A stretch of DNA of 8,266 nucleotides from Prevotellaceae bacterium UBA7017 (GTDB lineage Bacteria > Bacteroidota > Bacteroidia > Bacteroidales > Bacteroidaceae), in the NCBI GenBank assembly GCA_002449535.1, contig DJWZ01000103.1:1-8266 (forward strand). Direction: 5' to 3'. The notes beneath the pieces are model-generated. The model had not been told where the DNA came from, did no database searches, and worked only from the letters and a program-made list of their open reading frames with translations. The translations under genes were made by a program, and so were the position numbers. Shown one piece after another: positions 1-6,703 of this stretch (the first letter of the stretch is position 1; every line of letters begins with the position of its first letter).

Positions 1-485
1 GGACGTGGAGGGCATCCTGGTATATAGACATCTACTGGCAGGAATTCGTCTATGCCCTTTACTACATGGTAGCTCTTCTTGAACGGACCGCCGCTTATGG
101 CACAGCCGCCAACGGCAATGACATATTTCGGCGTTGCCATCTCGTCATACAGACGCTTGAGCACTGGAGCCATCTTGTGGGTAATGGTGCCGGCACACAT
201 TATCAGGTCTGCCTGACGTGGACTGTTTCGTGTAACCTCAAAGCCAAAACGTGCAAAGTCATAGCGTGCACATCCGCATGCCATGAATTCAATACCGCAG
301 CATGATGTGGCAAAGGTCAGTGACCATAGTGAGTTGCTGCGTCCCCAGTTGATGAGTGAGTCGAGATTGCCGACAATAAGGTTTACTCCGTTTTCGTTTA
401 ATTCGTTGATGATTTTCTCCAACGTCTCGTTGTCCTTCCATTCGTTATATGGAATGTTCTTGATACTCGGCTTTCTTATTTCCAT
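1..485 (-). CDS. nuoB: NADH-quinone oxidoreductase subunit B (partial, C-terminus beyond window)
   Basis: Subunit B of respiratory complex I, a peripheral-arm protein that holds the terminal [4Fe-4S] cluster N2 passing electrons to quinone. Reading the minus strand from the ATG at 485 gives 161 codons with no stop before the window edge. The four cluster ligands expected of NuoB are all visible: the tandem Cys62-Cys63 in TSCCGIEFMACG, Cys128 in AVGGCAISGG, and Cys158 in IPGCPPR. The NSPRQADLIMCAGTIT segment is also typical. The start codon lies inside the last codons of nuoA (10-bp overlap, 476-485), so the two are translationally coupled in the usual nuoA-nuoB order. Only the last residues of the protein should be missing. 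I see no sign of disruption. Confidence 0.96.
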   Translation of the reverse strand, partial: MEIRKPSIKNIPYNEWKDNETLEKIINELNENGVNLIVGNLDSLINWGRSNSLWSLTFATSCCGIEFMACGCARYDFARFGFEVTRNSPRQADLIMCAGTITHKMAPVLKRLYDEMATPKYVIAVGGCAISGGPFKKSYHVVKGIDEFLPVDVYIPGCPPR

Positions 486-826
486 TCCAAAGCTCCTTTC
501 CGCCATGCGTATGCAAGGCCAAATACTAACACAAGCATGAAGAAGCCGATAGAAGCTAACGCCATCACGCCAAATTTGTTAACAACAACTGCCCAAGGGT
601 ACAGGAATACGGTCTCAACGTCGAACATCAGGAAGAGTAGGGCAAAGAGGTAATAGCCTACGTGCATCGTCAACCACGATGTACCACGGGTAGGAATACC
701 ACACTCGAATGGCTCACCCTTTACTGGTGCATACGTACGAGGACCAAGAAGCTTGGCCATGATGTATGCCGCAACAACCAGGAAAACAGCTGTTATGATT
801 ACGGTAATAAACAGTGTGAAATACAT
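476..826 (-). CDS. nuoA: NADH-quinone oxidoreductase subunit A
   Basis: Small membrane subunit of complex I, 116 residues, a normal family length. Three hydrophobic helices are visible: about residues 3-24, 52-80 and 86-108. The loop after helix 1 carries the family motif GEPFECGIP (Cys42), the conserved loop near the quinone site. Helix 2 carries the acidic FDVE motif (Asp69, Glu71) typical of NuoA. The gene is the first of a minus-strand nuo operon and overlaps nuoB by 10 bp. The ATG at 826 starts directly at the first helix and lies about 30 bases downstream of a textbook Bacteroidetes promoter (858-888), which supports this start. No Shine-Dalgarno sequence is evident, as usual for the phylum. 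Confidence 0.96.
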   Translation of the reverse strand: MYFTLFITVIITAVFLVVAAYIMAKLLGPRTYAPVKGEPFECGIPTRGTSWLTMHVGYYLFALLFLMFDVETVFLYPWAVVVNKFGVMALASIGFFMLVLVFGLAYAWRKGALEWK

Positions 827-857
827 ACTTATTTTTAAAAATGTTTAAATTTGCGTG

Positions 858-888
858 CAAAGGTAATAAAAAACCTTGGAATAACAAA
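858..888 (-). promoter_or_regulatory. Promoter of the nuo operon
   Basis: On the minus strand TTTG (885-888) is followed by 19 bases and then TACCTTTG (858-865). This is an exact match to the Bacteroidetes housekeeping promoter (-33 TTTG, -7 TAnnTTTG). It places the transcription start about 25 bases before the nuoA ATG. Confidence 0.8.
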
Positions 889-935
889 AAAAACTATTTA
901 AAATAATTATTGTGGCACACAATTTGCTCTATTAG

Positions 936-968
936 TTGACGAAAATAAATTCACTTTTTATATTTTTG
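936..968 (+). promoter_or_regulatory. Promoter of the CobW-type GTPase gene
   Basis: TATTTTTG at 961-968 is an exact TAnnTTTG -7 element. A TTG at 936-938 could serve as -33, though the 22-base spacing is slightly long. The ATG at 977 is only 8 bases after the -7 element, so the transcript would have a leader of a few bases at most. Divergent from the nuo promoter in the 150-bp gap 827-976, which otherwise holds only A+T-rich sequence. Confidence 0.6.
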
Positions 969-976
969 CACGCATT

Positions 977-2293
977 ATGAGTAGATATGAAGTTCCGGTT
1001 TTACTTTTGACGGGTTATCTGGGAAGTGGCAAGACGACACTTCTCAATCGTATTCTTAATAACGAAAAAGGTATAAAATTTGCCGTTATCGTCAATGATA
1101 TCGGTGAGGTAAATATTGATGCCGACCTTATAGAGAAAGGCGGCGTGGTGGATAAGCAGGACGACTCCCTTGTCGCTTTGCAGAATGGGTGTATCTGCTG
1201 TACCCTGAAGATGGATCTCGTCCAGCAGCTCAACGATATTGTCAAGCTCCAGAAGTTCGACTATATCGTCATAGAAGCCAGCGGAATATGCGAGCCGGCA
1301 CCTATAGCACAGACCATATATTCTATCCCAAGCATGGGCGACCAGTTCTGCCAAGGTGGCATACCGCGTCTCGATTGTATCGTGACAGTCGTAGATGCTC
1401 TGCGCATGAAGGATGAGTTTGGATGCGGCAAGTCCCTGCTCGGTGCACAGCGTGACGAGGAGGATATAGAGAACCTTGTAATCCAGCAGATAGAGTTCTG
1501 TAATATCATCCTTCTTAACAAGGCTTCGGAGGTTACCCCTGACGAGTTGAAGCGTGTCACAGAGATAGTCCGCGCCATCCAGCCAAAGGCAGAGATAATT
1601 CCTTGTGACTATGGTGATGTCGATTTCGATAAGATTCTCGGCACGGGGATGTTCGATTTTGATTCCGTCGCAACTTCTGCGGCATGGATTTCTGAGATAG
1701 AGAAGCATGACCCTCATGCAGAGGAAGACGATGACCATGACGATGACCATGACGATGACGAACACGAGCATCACCATCACGAGCACGAGCATCATCACCA
1801 CCATGAGCATGACGAAGATGAGCACGATGAACATTGTGAGTCGCATCATGGCGGCGAGTGTACTTGCGGACACCATCACCATCATCATAACGAAGAGACT
1901 GGCGAGGCAGAGGAGTATGGCATCGGTACTTACGTCTATTATGCCCGCAAGCCGTTTGATATTGTGCAGTTCGACGATTTCGTAGCTCGCAAATGGCATA
2001 AGAATATCATCCGTGCCAAGGGCTTGTGCTGGTTTGCCGACCAGCCACATCTTTGCTATATCTTCGAGCAGGCTGGTCGTCAGGTAAAGCTTGAGAATGC
2101 CGGACAGTGGTATGCCACGATGCCAGAGGATGAGCTGAAGCAGTTCCGTATCGACAATCCTGGCGTAAACCGCGACTGGGATGACAAATACGGTGACCGT
2201 ATGCAGAAACTCGTGTTTATCGGTCAGAAACTCGACAAGGCAGCCATTAAGAAAGAACTTGACAGCTGCTTGGTTGATTTTATTGAAAATTGA
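977..2293 (+). CDS. CobW/COG0523-family GTPase with histidine-rich metal-binding insert
   Basis: A G3E-class P-loop GTPase of the CobW/YjiA/ZagA type, a family known for delivering metals (zinc, cobalt and others) to client enzymes in the cytoplasm. The 438-residue product shows Walker A GYLGSGKT (13-20), the hallmark CxCC metal motif GCICC (71-75), the EASG segment (100-103), and a C-terminal CobW domain from about residue 315. The G4 position reads NKAS (181-184) rather than NKxD. Between the two domains, residues 244-304 contain 26 His, many Asp/Glu and three Cys (287, 295, 297), a probable metal-sensing or storage loop. The ATG at 977 puts the P-loop at the normal distance from the N-terminus. 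The stop codon lies within a heptad repeat, 19 bp before the next gene. Zinc is the likeliest metal by analogy, but no Zur-type operator was recognised, so metal identity is inference. Confidence 0.92.
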   Translation: MSRYEVPVLLLTGYLGSGKTTLLNRILNNEKGIKFAVIVNDIGEVNIDADLIEKGGVVDKQDDSLVALQNGCICCTLKMDLVQQLNDIVKLQKFDYIVIEASGICEPAPIAQTIYSIPSMGDQFCQGGIPRLDCIVTVVDALRMKDEFGCGKSLLGAQRDEEDIENLVIQQIEFCNIILLNKASEVTPDELKRVTEIVRAIQPKAEIIPCDYGDVDFDKILGTGMFDFDSVATSAAWISEIEKHDPHAEEDDDHDDDHDDDEHEHHHHEHEHHHHHEHDEDEHDEHCESHHGGECTCGHHHHHHNEETGEAEEYGIGTYVYYARKPFDIVQFDDFVARKWHKNIIRAKGLCWFADQPHLCYIFEQAGRQVKLENAGQWYATMPEDELKQFRIDNPGVNRDWDDKYGDRMQKLVFIGQKLDKAAIKKELDSCLVDFIEN

Positions 2294-2306
2294 TAATTGA
2301 AAATTA
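2283..2306 (+). repeat. Three A+T-rich heptads across the GTPase stop codon
   Basis: Consecutive 7-base units TTGAAAA (2283), TTGATAA (2290) and TTGAAAA (2297), then a partial TTA. The TGA stop of the GTPase gene (2291-2293) lies in the second unit. The array fills the short gap to the hydrolase gene and sets the last residues (Ile-Glu-Asn) of the GTPase. Confidence 0.65.
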
Positions 2307-2312
2307 AACGAA

Positions 2313-3233
2313 GTGAAAAACGCTGTCACTTCTATCTTTGTTGCCCTGGTAATACTGGCAGTTGTCCTGCTTGGTGGCAGCTTCTATATGTTGCAGTATT
2401 CGTTGGGCTCCAATCCTGACAGACTGAATATCGACAGGGCTTACAAGGAACTATTTGCAGACTATCCTGAAACCGTTGAGTGGATGGATAGCCTGCATCG
2501 TATTCAAGCCTTGCACGACACAGTCCTTACCATGCCACAGGGCTATCGGTGCCATGCCTACTATATCATGACGGGCAGCAATTGTACCGCCCTCGTCATT
2601 CATGGTTGGCGGGACGTGCCAATCAAATACTTTTATCTTGCACGCATTTATGAACGCGAGTTCGGCTACAATGTCATAATCCCCGACGTCTATGGTCACG
2701 GACAGAGCGATGGCGACATGGTACGGATGGGATGGCTTGACAGGCTCGACATGCTTCGTTGGACGGAGGCGTTCAAGACGGACACGATGGTGGTGCATGG
2801 CGTCTCTATGGGCGGTGCGACGACAATGATGCTTTCCGGCGAGAAAATGCCTTCCGGCATCAGGGATGTCCGTTTCATAGACGATTGCGGATATACCAGC
2901 GTATGGGACGAGTTTGCCGGCGAATTGAAAAAACAGTTCGGGCTGCCCGAATTTCCTCTGATGTATTCCACAAGTCTTCTGTGCCGCCTGATGTGCGGCT
3001 GGAGTTTTGAAGAGGCATCGTCATTAGAGCAAGTAAAGAAATGTCGTTATCCGATGCTTTTCATACATGGTGACAGCGACACCTTCGTACCAACCGAAAT
3101 GGTCTATCGTCTTTTTTCGGCAAAGAGTGGCACGAAGGAACTATGGATAACAAAGAATACCGACCACGCCCACTCTTATAAAAATCACAGAGAGGAGTAT
3201 ATCCATCGCCTGAAGAAATTTCTAAGACCCTAA
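2313..3233 (+). CDS. Membrane-anchored alpha/beta hydrolase
   Basis: A serine hydrolase of the alpha/beta fold (COG1073-like, BEM46/YqkD type), 306 residues. The N-terminus has a single hydrophobic stretch (about residues 7-28) with no clear cleavage site, so a signal anchor with the catalytic domain outside the cytoplasmic membrane is likely. Visible elements are the oxyanion-region VIHGW (95-99), the nucleophile elbow GVSMG with Ser165, a probable acid Asp256 in IHGDSDTFVP, and a probable base His285 in TDHAHSY, which matches the HxxSY ending of the YqkD-like group. The start is a GTG at 2313: an in-frame TGA lies at 2298-2300 with no ATG between, and the GTG gives a good membrane anchor. 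It follows the GTPase gene by 19 bp and is probably co-transcribed. Substrate is unknown; esterase, acyltransferase or peptidase activity are all possible. Confidence 0.87.
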   Translation: MKNAVTSIFVALVILAVVLLGGSFYMLQYSLGSNPDRLNIDRAYKELFADYPETVEWMDSLHRIQALHDTVLTMPQGYRCHAYYIMTGSNCTALVIHGWRDVPIKYFYLARIYEREFGYNVIIPDVYGHGQSDGDMVRMGWLDRLDMLRWTEAFKTDTMVVHGVSMGGATTMMLSGEKMPSGIRDVRFIDDCGYTSVWDEFAGELKKQFGLPEFPLMYSTSLLCRLMCGWSFEEASSLEQVKKCRYPMLFIHGDSDTFVPTEMVYRLFSAKSGTKELWITKNTDHAHSYKNHREEYIHRLKKFLRP

Positions 3234-3286
3234 GCCCTTATTAGTCTTATTCAAGTTTCGTAAGTTTCACAATACTCAACTTTTCA

Positions 3287-3317
3287 GAGGTGAGAGGTAA
3301 GAAGTGAGAGGTGAGAG
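3287..3317 (+). repeat. Purine-rich heptad array (left arm)
   Basis: Units GAGGTGA, GAGGTAA, GAAGTGA and GAGGTGA start at 3287, 3294, 3301 and 3308, followed by GAG. The reverse complement belongs to the same heptad family as the array at 3369-3424, so the two form the arms of a stem about 50 bases apart. Confidence 0.75.
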
Positions 3318-3326
3318 ATTACTTTT

Positions 3327-3351
3327 GCTGCTACTGTTTCTGCAGCTTTTT
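3327..3351 (+). terminator. Weak candidate terminator for the GTPase-hydrolase unit
   Basis: GCTGC (3327-3331) pairs with GCAGC (3342-3346) across a 10-base loop and is followed by five T (3347-3351). It lies about 95 bases after the hydrolase stop on the coding strand. The stem is only 5 bp, so this is tentative; the larger surrounding hairpin (3299-3387) could contribute. Confidence 0.3.
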
Positions 3352-3368
3352 AAGCCAACACGACATAT

Positions 3369-3424
3369 CTCTTACCTCTTACCTCTTAATTCTTAATTCT
3401 TACCTCTTAATTCTTAATTCTTAA
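3369..3424 (+). repeat. Eight-unit pyrimidine-rich heptad array (right arm)
   Basis: Eight consecutive 7-base units with no slips: CTCTTAC, CTCTTAC, CTCTTAA, TTCTTAA, TTCTTAC, CTCTTAA, TTCTTAA, TTCTTAA. The consensus is YTCTTAM. Variation is confined to positions 1 and 7, and the first two units have the same sequence sense as the reverse complement of the array at 3287. Confidence 0.85.
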
Positions 3425-3506
3425 CTTCCCTTCGCTTACCTCTAAAGACTGAGCAAGAAATACTTGCGAAAGTTGAGTTAGCCTTATTAGCCCCATAGGC
3501 ATTATT

Positions 3507-3546
3507 CCCCCTCCCCCTGGGGAGGGCTGGGGTGGGGCTTCGGGGG
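3507..3546. repeat. GC-rich palindrome and G-run block
   Basis: CCCTCCCC (3509-3516) and GGGGAGGG (3519-3526) form a perfect 8-bp dyad with a 2-base spacer. The plus strand then carries five G-runs: 3519-3522, 3524-3526, 3529-3532, 3534-3537 and 3542-3546, with spacers of 1, 2, 1 and 4 bases. This fits the standard G-quadruplex pattern. Its composition is sharply unlike the A+T-rich surroundings. Similar C/G-rich intergenic repeats occur in other Bacteroidetes, from memory. Confidence 0.65.
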
Positions 3547-3553
3547 CATTCCT

Positions 3554-3591
3554 CCAGTGCACTGGAAAACTTTTTTCAGTACACTGGAAAA
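3554..3591. repeat. Two related palindromic motifs 22 bp apart
   Basis: CCAGTGCACTGGAAAA (3554-3569) contains the perfect 12-bp palindrome CCAGTGCACTGG. A variant, TCAGTACACTGGAAAA (3576-3591), starts exactly 22 bases later, about two helical turns. The pair could be a protein-binding site or part of a dispersed intergenic repeat. No gene start lies close by, so an operator role is unlikely. Confidence 0.6.
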
Positions 3592-3612
3592 ATTCCTACT
3601 CTGCACTCCCGT

Positions 3613-3653
3613 AAAAAATGGTCTGTGTTCTCCTAAAAGATACACAGACCATT
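3613..3653 (-). terminator. Intrinsic terminator of the reductase-glycoside hydrolase operon
   Basis: On the minus strand, a perfect 12-bp stem joins 3642-3653 with 3617-3628 around a 13-base loop and runs directly into six T (complement of the A-run 3613-3618). It lies about 70 bases past the glycoside hydrolase stop codon. The plus strand has no T-run after the stem, so it acts in one direction. Confidence 0.8.
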
Positions 3654-3660
3654 ACTCTTA

Positions 3661-3712
<52 letters not shown>

Positions 3713-3721
3713 CCAACAGAC

Positions 3722-6703
3722 TCAGGGTGCATTGAATTCTATTTCTATGATGCTGAGCTTGTTGCTCTTCGATGGTGCAGTGCTGACATTCTTCTTTGCT
3801 GCCAATTCTGTCATGTCACCGAAGGCTTCTTTCACGGTTGCCGGCCCCAGCATCCGTATCATGTAGGTGTCGGTCATGACAGGCTTTTCTATATTCAGAT
3901 ATACGTTTCCGAGACATTTTGGGGTGTATCCTCGCCATATCACTGTGCCGTCAGCAGTAGAAACCTCCAAGGGATAGCTGTTGCTGCGGAAGTTTTGCAG
4001 GCAGACAGAAATCTGGCTTATGGCAGCAGGACGCTCCAACTGGAACTTCGCCCATGCGTTTTCCAACAGTCCGTCGCTCTGCCAGAGGGTCTTCTCGTTA
4101 TCGTCATACATCTTGTAAGTGTCCCCTACGGTACTGCCGGCAGTGACACTCTTTATTGCCACACCATTCAGGGCTTGTGTGTAGGAAGGCGTAAGAGGCG
4201 TTTCGCCGCGACTGAGACAGACAGGCAGTTCTTCCTGCCAAGCCGCTTCTGTAACATTCCCTTTGTCATCTACGTAAAAGCCGTCCTTCGTAGGCGTCTT
4301 TGTTGTGGCAATAATAAGTTGTGCTGGCTTGAAGCCTTTGGCATTTGCCGTCAGAATGATAGTGCCGGCATTGGTAGTGCTGCGTATCATTACACGGCAT
4401 ACGCCAGCCTCTACGGGCAGTTCCCTGTTCAGGACCCTGTTGTCAATAGAGTCTGCACCGTCACCGCTCAGACCGCCGAGCCATTCTCCGTTGCCGTTCA
4501 GCGAGAAGGTTATCATGTCGTTTGCCAACGGGCATCTCCTGCCTTGCTTATCTACTACCTCTATCTCTGCAATGCGGATGTCAGCACCATCGGCACGGAA
4601 AGTCTCAGGAGCATCTATCCACCTCATCCTTATGGCATCGGCATCTCCTGCCGTTTCCAGATGATAGCGGCTTACCTCCTTGCCACCCTTATAGCTGACA
4701 GCCTCTAACTTGCCAGGTTGGTATGGTATATTCTCAAAGGTAAACAGAAACGTGTTGCTGCGTTTTCCCCTTCCTAAAGACTTGCCGTTGAGCAGCAGTT
4801 CCACCTCATCGCCTGTAGAAACGACATAGACAGGCTTTATGACATCCTTTGCGTAGTTCCAGTGTCCTATGATGTAGGTGTGCTCCTTCTCTGTATCGAC
4901 CCATCCGTCCCACATTGCCTGATGTGTGAAATATGAGTCTTTTGGTATGCGCATGGCATCGACATCGCCGCTGGTGCGATAGTTCTTCTCACCTCTGTAG
5001 TGGGTGTTGGAGTCAGAGAATATAATCTTTGCACCACCGGAGTTGACGCGCTTTCCCTGTCCGGGGCGTGCCAGCCAGTATTCGTTCCAGCGCACTACAT
5101 TCTCCACAGCAAAGCCGTCCTGATTGTGGTTATAGCTTACGGCACGTGCTCCACGGAACAGCGGTCCGTCGCCTTCCTTGTGGTAAGGGTAGCTCCATTC
5201 GTCCCAATACTTACGGATGCCCTCGTCACGACAGTATTCCATCATCCACATGGGCTTGCCAGCCGACTTGTTGACATACAGCATCTCACCGCCATATTCT
5301 GCTTCCTTGGAAGCCTGCATGTTACGGCTGCCTATGGCGCGTCCACCATTGGGGTCATACTGATTGCGGATGGCTTTCATCTCTGCCATGTGCTCTTCGG
5401 AAATCTCGTTGTTGCCACATTCGTAGAAGATGATGGAAGGATTGTTGCGATTATATATTATAGCATCTCGCATCACCTCCTTGCGCTGTTCCCAACGGCG
5501 GTCTGTGACATCTTTCTCCGCATCGCCAGCCGGCATCGCCTGTATGATGCCAAGGCGGTCCATAGATTCGATGTCCTGCTTCATAGGCGTTACATGCATC
5601 CACCTGATGATGTTGCCGTTGCACCCCAATATGAGGCGGTTAGAGAAATCGCTCATCCATGCAGGGATAGAGATGCCTACTGCAGGCCATTCGTTGGTAG
5701 AACGTTGTGCAAAACCTTTCAGATGTATCACCCTGTCATTCAGATATACCATACCATCCTGAAAGGCTGTCTTGCGGAAGCCTGTTGTCGTGGTTGCTTC
5801 GTCTATGCACTTGCCGTCAACTATCAGCTGTGTCTTTACGTCATACAGATACCCATACCCCCAAGACCAGAAATGCAAGCCGTCAACTTTCTGTGAGGCT
5901 TTGCAAACAGCTGTCTCGCCAGAGCCAATGGTTGTGCTTCCCCCAGAGAAGGTCGCTATTTGTCTGCCACCTCTCTCGCTGACGATAACCTTGTAAGATA
6001 CAGTTTGTGGCTTATAGGATTCATTCTTCACCTCCGACTCAGCGTTGATTATTGCCGAATGTCCCTTTACGTCATGATGCGTGGCATAGATATATACGCC
6101 AGTCGTCTTGAGGTTGCTGTAAAGTGGCAGGGTCTGATAGACATCGCTCTGCATTACGTGCAGCCATACGTTTTTGTTTATACCACCATAGTTGCAGTAG
6201 AAGTTCTTGTCGTTCCACTGAAAACCGCTTCGTGCGTCAGTATGTTCCTTATACCTCCAGTTGTTGTCTGTATAAACAGCCAAGACGTTTTCACCTTTTC
6301 TATTTATATAAGGTGTAAGGTCAAAGCCGAATGCCATTACTCCGTTTTCTCCCCATCCTAACTCTTTTCCGTTGAGGAAACAACGGGCTCCGAAACGTAC
6401 ACCCTCAAATTCAATGAAGATTTTTCTGGCATTGCGTATTTCCTTTGGCAATACAAAATGCTTTCTGTACCATGCCACGGTGTCCGTCAGTTGGTTGATG
6501 GCTTTTGCGTATGCCTCTGTCTGGTTGAAAGAGTAGGGCAGTGTAACCTTTTGCCATGCCTTGTCATTATAGCTGACTGTTGAGGCTGCGTCGTCGTGTC
6601 CTATCTTTAGCAGCCAGCCGCTATTGAAGTTATAACGGTTGCCGCCATTACTTGGTAATAGAAAGCAGAATAGTATTGCTGCTAAAAAAAATATCCTTTT
6701 CAT
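3722..6703 (-). CDS. Secreted glycoside hydrolase family 2, beta-galactosidase-like
   Basis: A large exo-acting glycosidase, probably periplasmic or surface-exposed. From the ATG at 6703 the product is 993 residues with a signal peptide (1-20, MKRIFFLAAILFCFLLPSNG) and no lipobox. Domains in order: GH2 sugar-binding jelly roll (about 25-185), immunoglobulin-like domain (190-310), TIM barrel (310-610), DUF4982-like domain (615-685), Ig-like GH2 C-terminal domain (690-800) and a discoidin/F5-8 type C-like carbohydrate-binding domain (835-993). The probable acid/base is Glu433 in CGNNEIS and the probable nucleophile Glu489 in WMMEYC. The reading frame extends 30 codons upstream to 6793, but that part overlaps the reductase gene and would bury the signal peptide, so I prefer 6703. 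That ATG overlaps the upstream stop as ATGA (6700-6703), indicating translational coupling. Substrate cannot be assigned; beta-galactoside, glucuronide or galacturonide are all known in GH2. Confidence 0.9.
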   Translation of the reverse strand: MKRIFFLAAILFCFLLPSNGGNRYNFNSGWLLKIGHDDAASTVSYNDKAWQKVTLPYSFNQTEAYAKAINQLTDTVAWYRKHFVLPKEIRNARKIFIEFEGVRFGARCFLNGKELGWGENGVMAFGFDLTPYINRKGENVLAVYTDNNWRYKEHTDARSGFQWNDKNFYCNYGGINKNVWLHVMQSDVYQTLPLYSNLKTTGVYIYATHHDVKGHSAIINAESEVKNESYKPQTVSYKVIVSERGGRQIATFSGGSTTIGSGETAVCKASQKVDGLHFWSWGYGYLYDVKTQLIVDGKCIDEATTTTGFRKTAFQDGMVYLNDRVIHLKGFAQRSTNEWPAVGISIPAWMSDFSNRLILGCNGNIIRWMHVTPMKQDIESMDRLGIIQAMPAGDAEKDVTDRRWEQRKEVMRDAIIYNRNNPSIIFYECGNNEISEEHMAEMKAIRNQYDPNGGRAIGSRNMQASKEAEYGGEMLYVNKSAGKPMWMMEYCRDEGIRKYWDEWSYPYHKEGDGPLFRGARAVSYNHNQDGFAVENVVRWNEYWLARPGQGKRVNSGGAKIIFSDSNTHYRGEKNYRTSGDVDAMRIPKDSYFTHQAMWDGWVDTEKEHTYIIGHWNYAKDVIKPVYVVSTGDEVELLLNGKSLGRGKRSNTFLFTFENIPYQPGKLEAVSYKGGKEVSRYHLETAGDADAIRMRWIDAPETFRADGADIRIAEIEVVDKQGRRCPLANDMITFSLNGNGEWLGGLSGDGADSIDNRVLNRELPVEAGVCRVMIRSTTNAGTIILTANAKGFKPAQLIIATTKTPTKDGFYVDDKGNVTEAAWQEELPVCLSRGETPLTPSYTQALNGVAIKSVTAGSTVGDTYKMYDDNEKTLWQSDGLLENAWAKFQLERPAAISQISVCLQNFRSNSYPLEVSTADGTVIWRGYTPKCLGNVYLNIEKPVMTDTYMIRMLGPATVKEAFGDMTELAAKKNVSTAPSKSNKLSIIEIEFNAP

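Larger units (their letters stand above)
3236..3490. mobile_element. Possible MITE-like non-autonomous element with flanking 9-bp direct repeats
   Basis: The 9-mer CCTTATTAG occurs at 3236-3244 and again at 3482-3490, like a target-site duplication. Just inside are imperfect inverted ends: left 3246-3268 matches the reverse complement of right 3457-3481 at about 19 of 23 aligned positions with one 2-base gap. A further perfect 10-bp pair joins 3274-3283 with 3469-3478. Deeper inside, 3299-3319 can pair with 3367-3387 (21 positions, two G-U wobbles and one mismatch). The 237-bp interior (3245-3481) has no open reading frame. It could fold as one long hairpin. It may instead be a chance nesting of intergenic repeats; a transposase family cannot be named. 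Confidence 0.45.

Noticed and set aside
66..540. Two short plus-strand frames (66-305 and 283-540)
   Set aside because: Both are opposite nuoB, whose cluster ligands and conserved segments are intact on the minus strand.
1001..2329. A 442-codon open frame on the minus strand opposite the GTPase gene
   Set aside because: It is the shadow of a gene with clear Walker A and CxCC motifs. Its Val/Met-rich pseudo-membrane segment is just the complement of the His/Asp codons.
5000..5896. A 298-codon plus-strand frame inside the glycoside hydrolase gene
   Set aside because: Antisense shadow with no recognisable domain or promoter.
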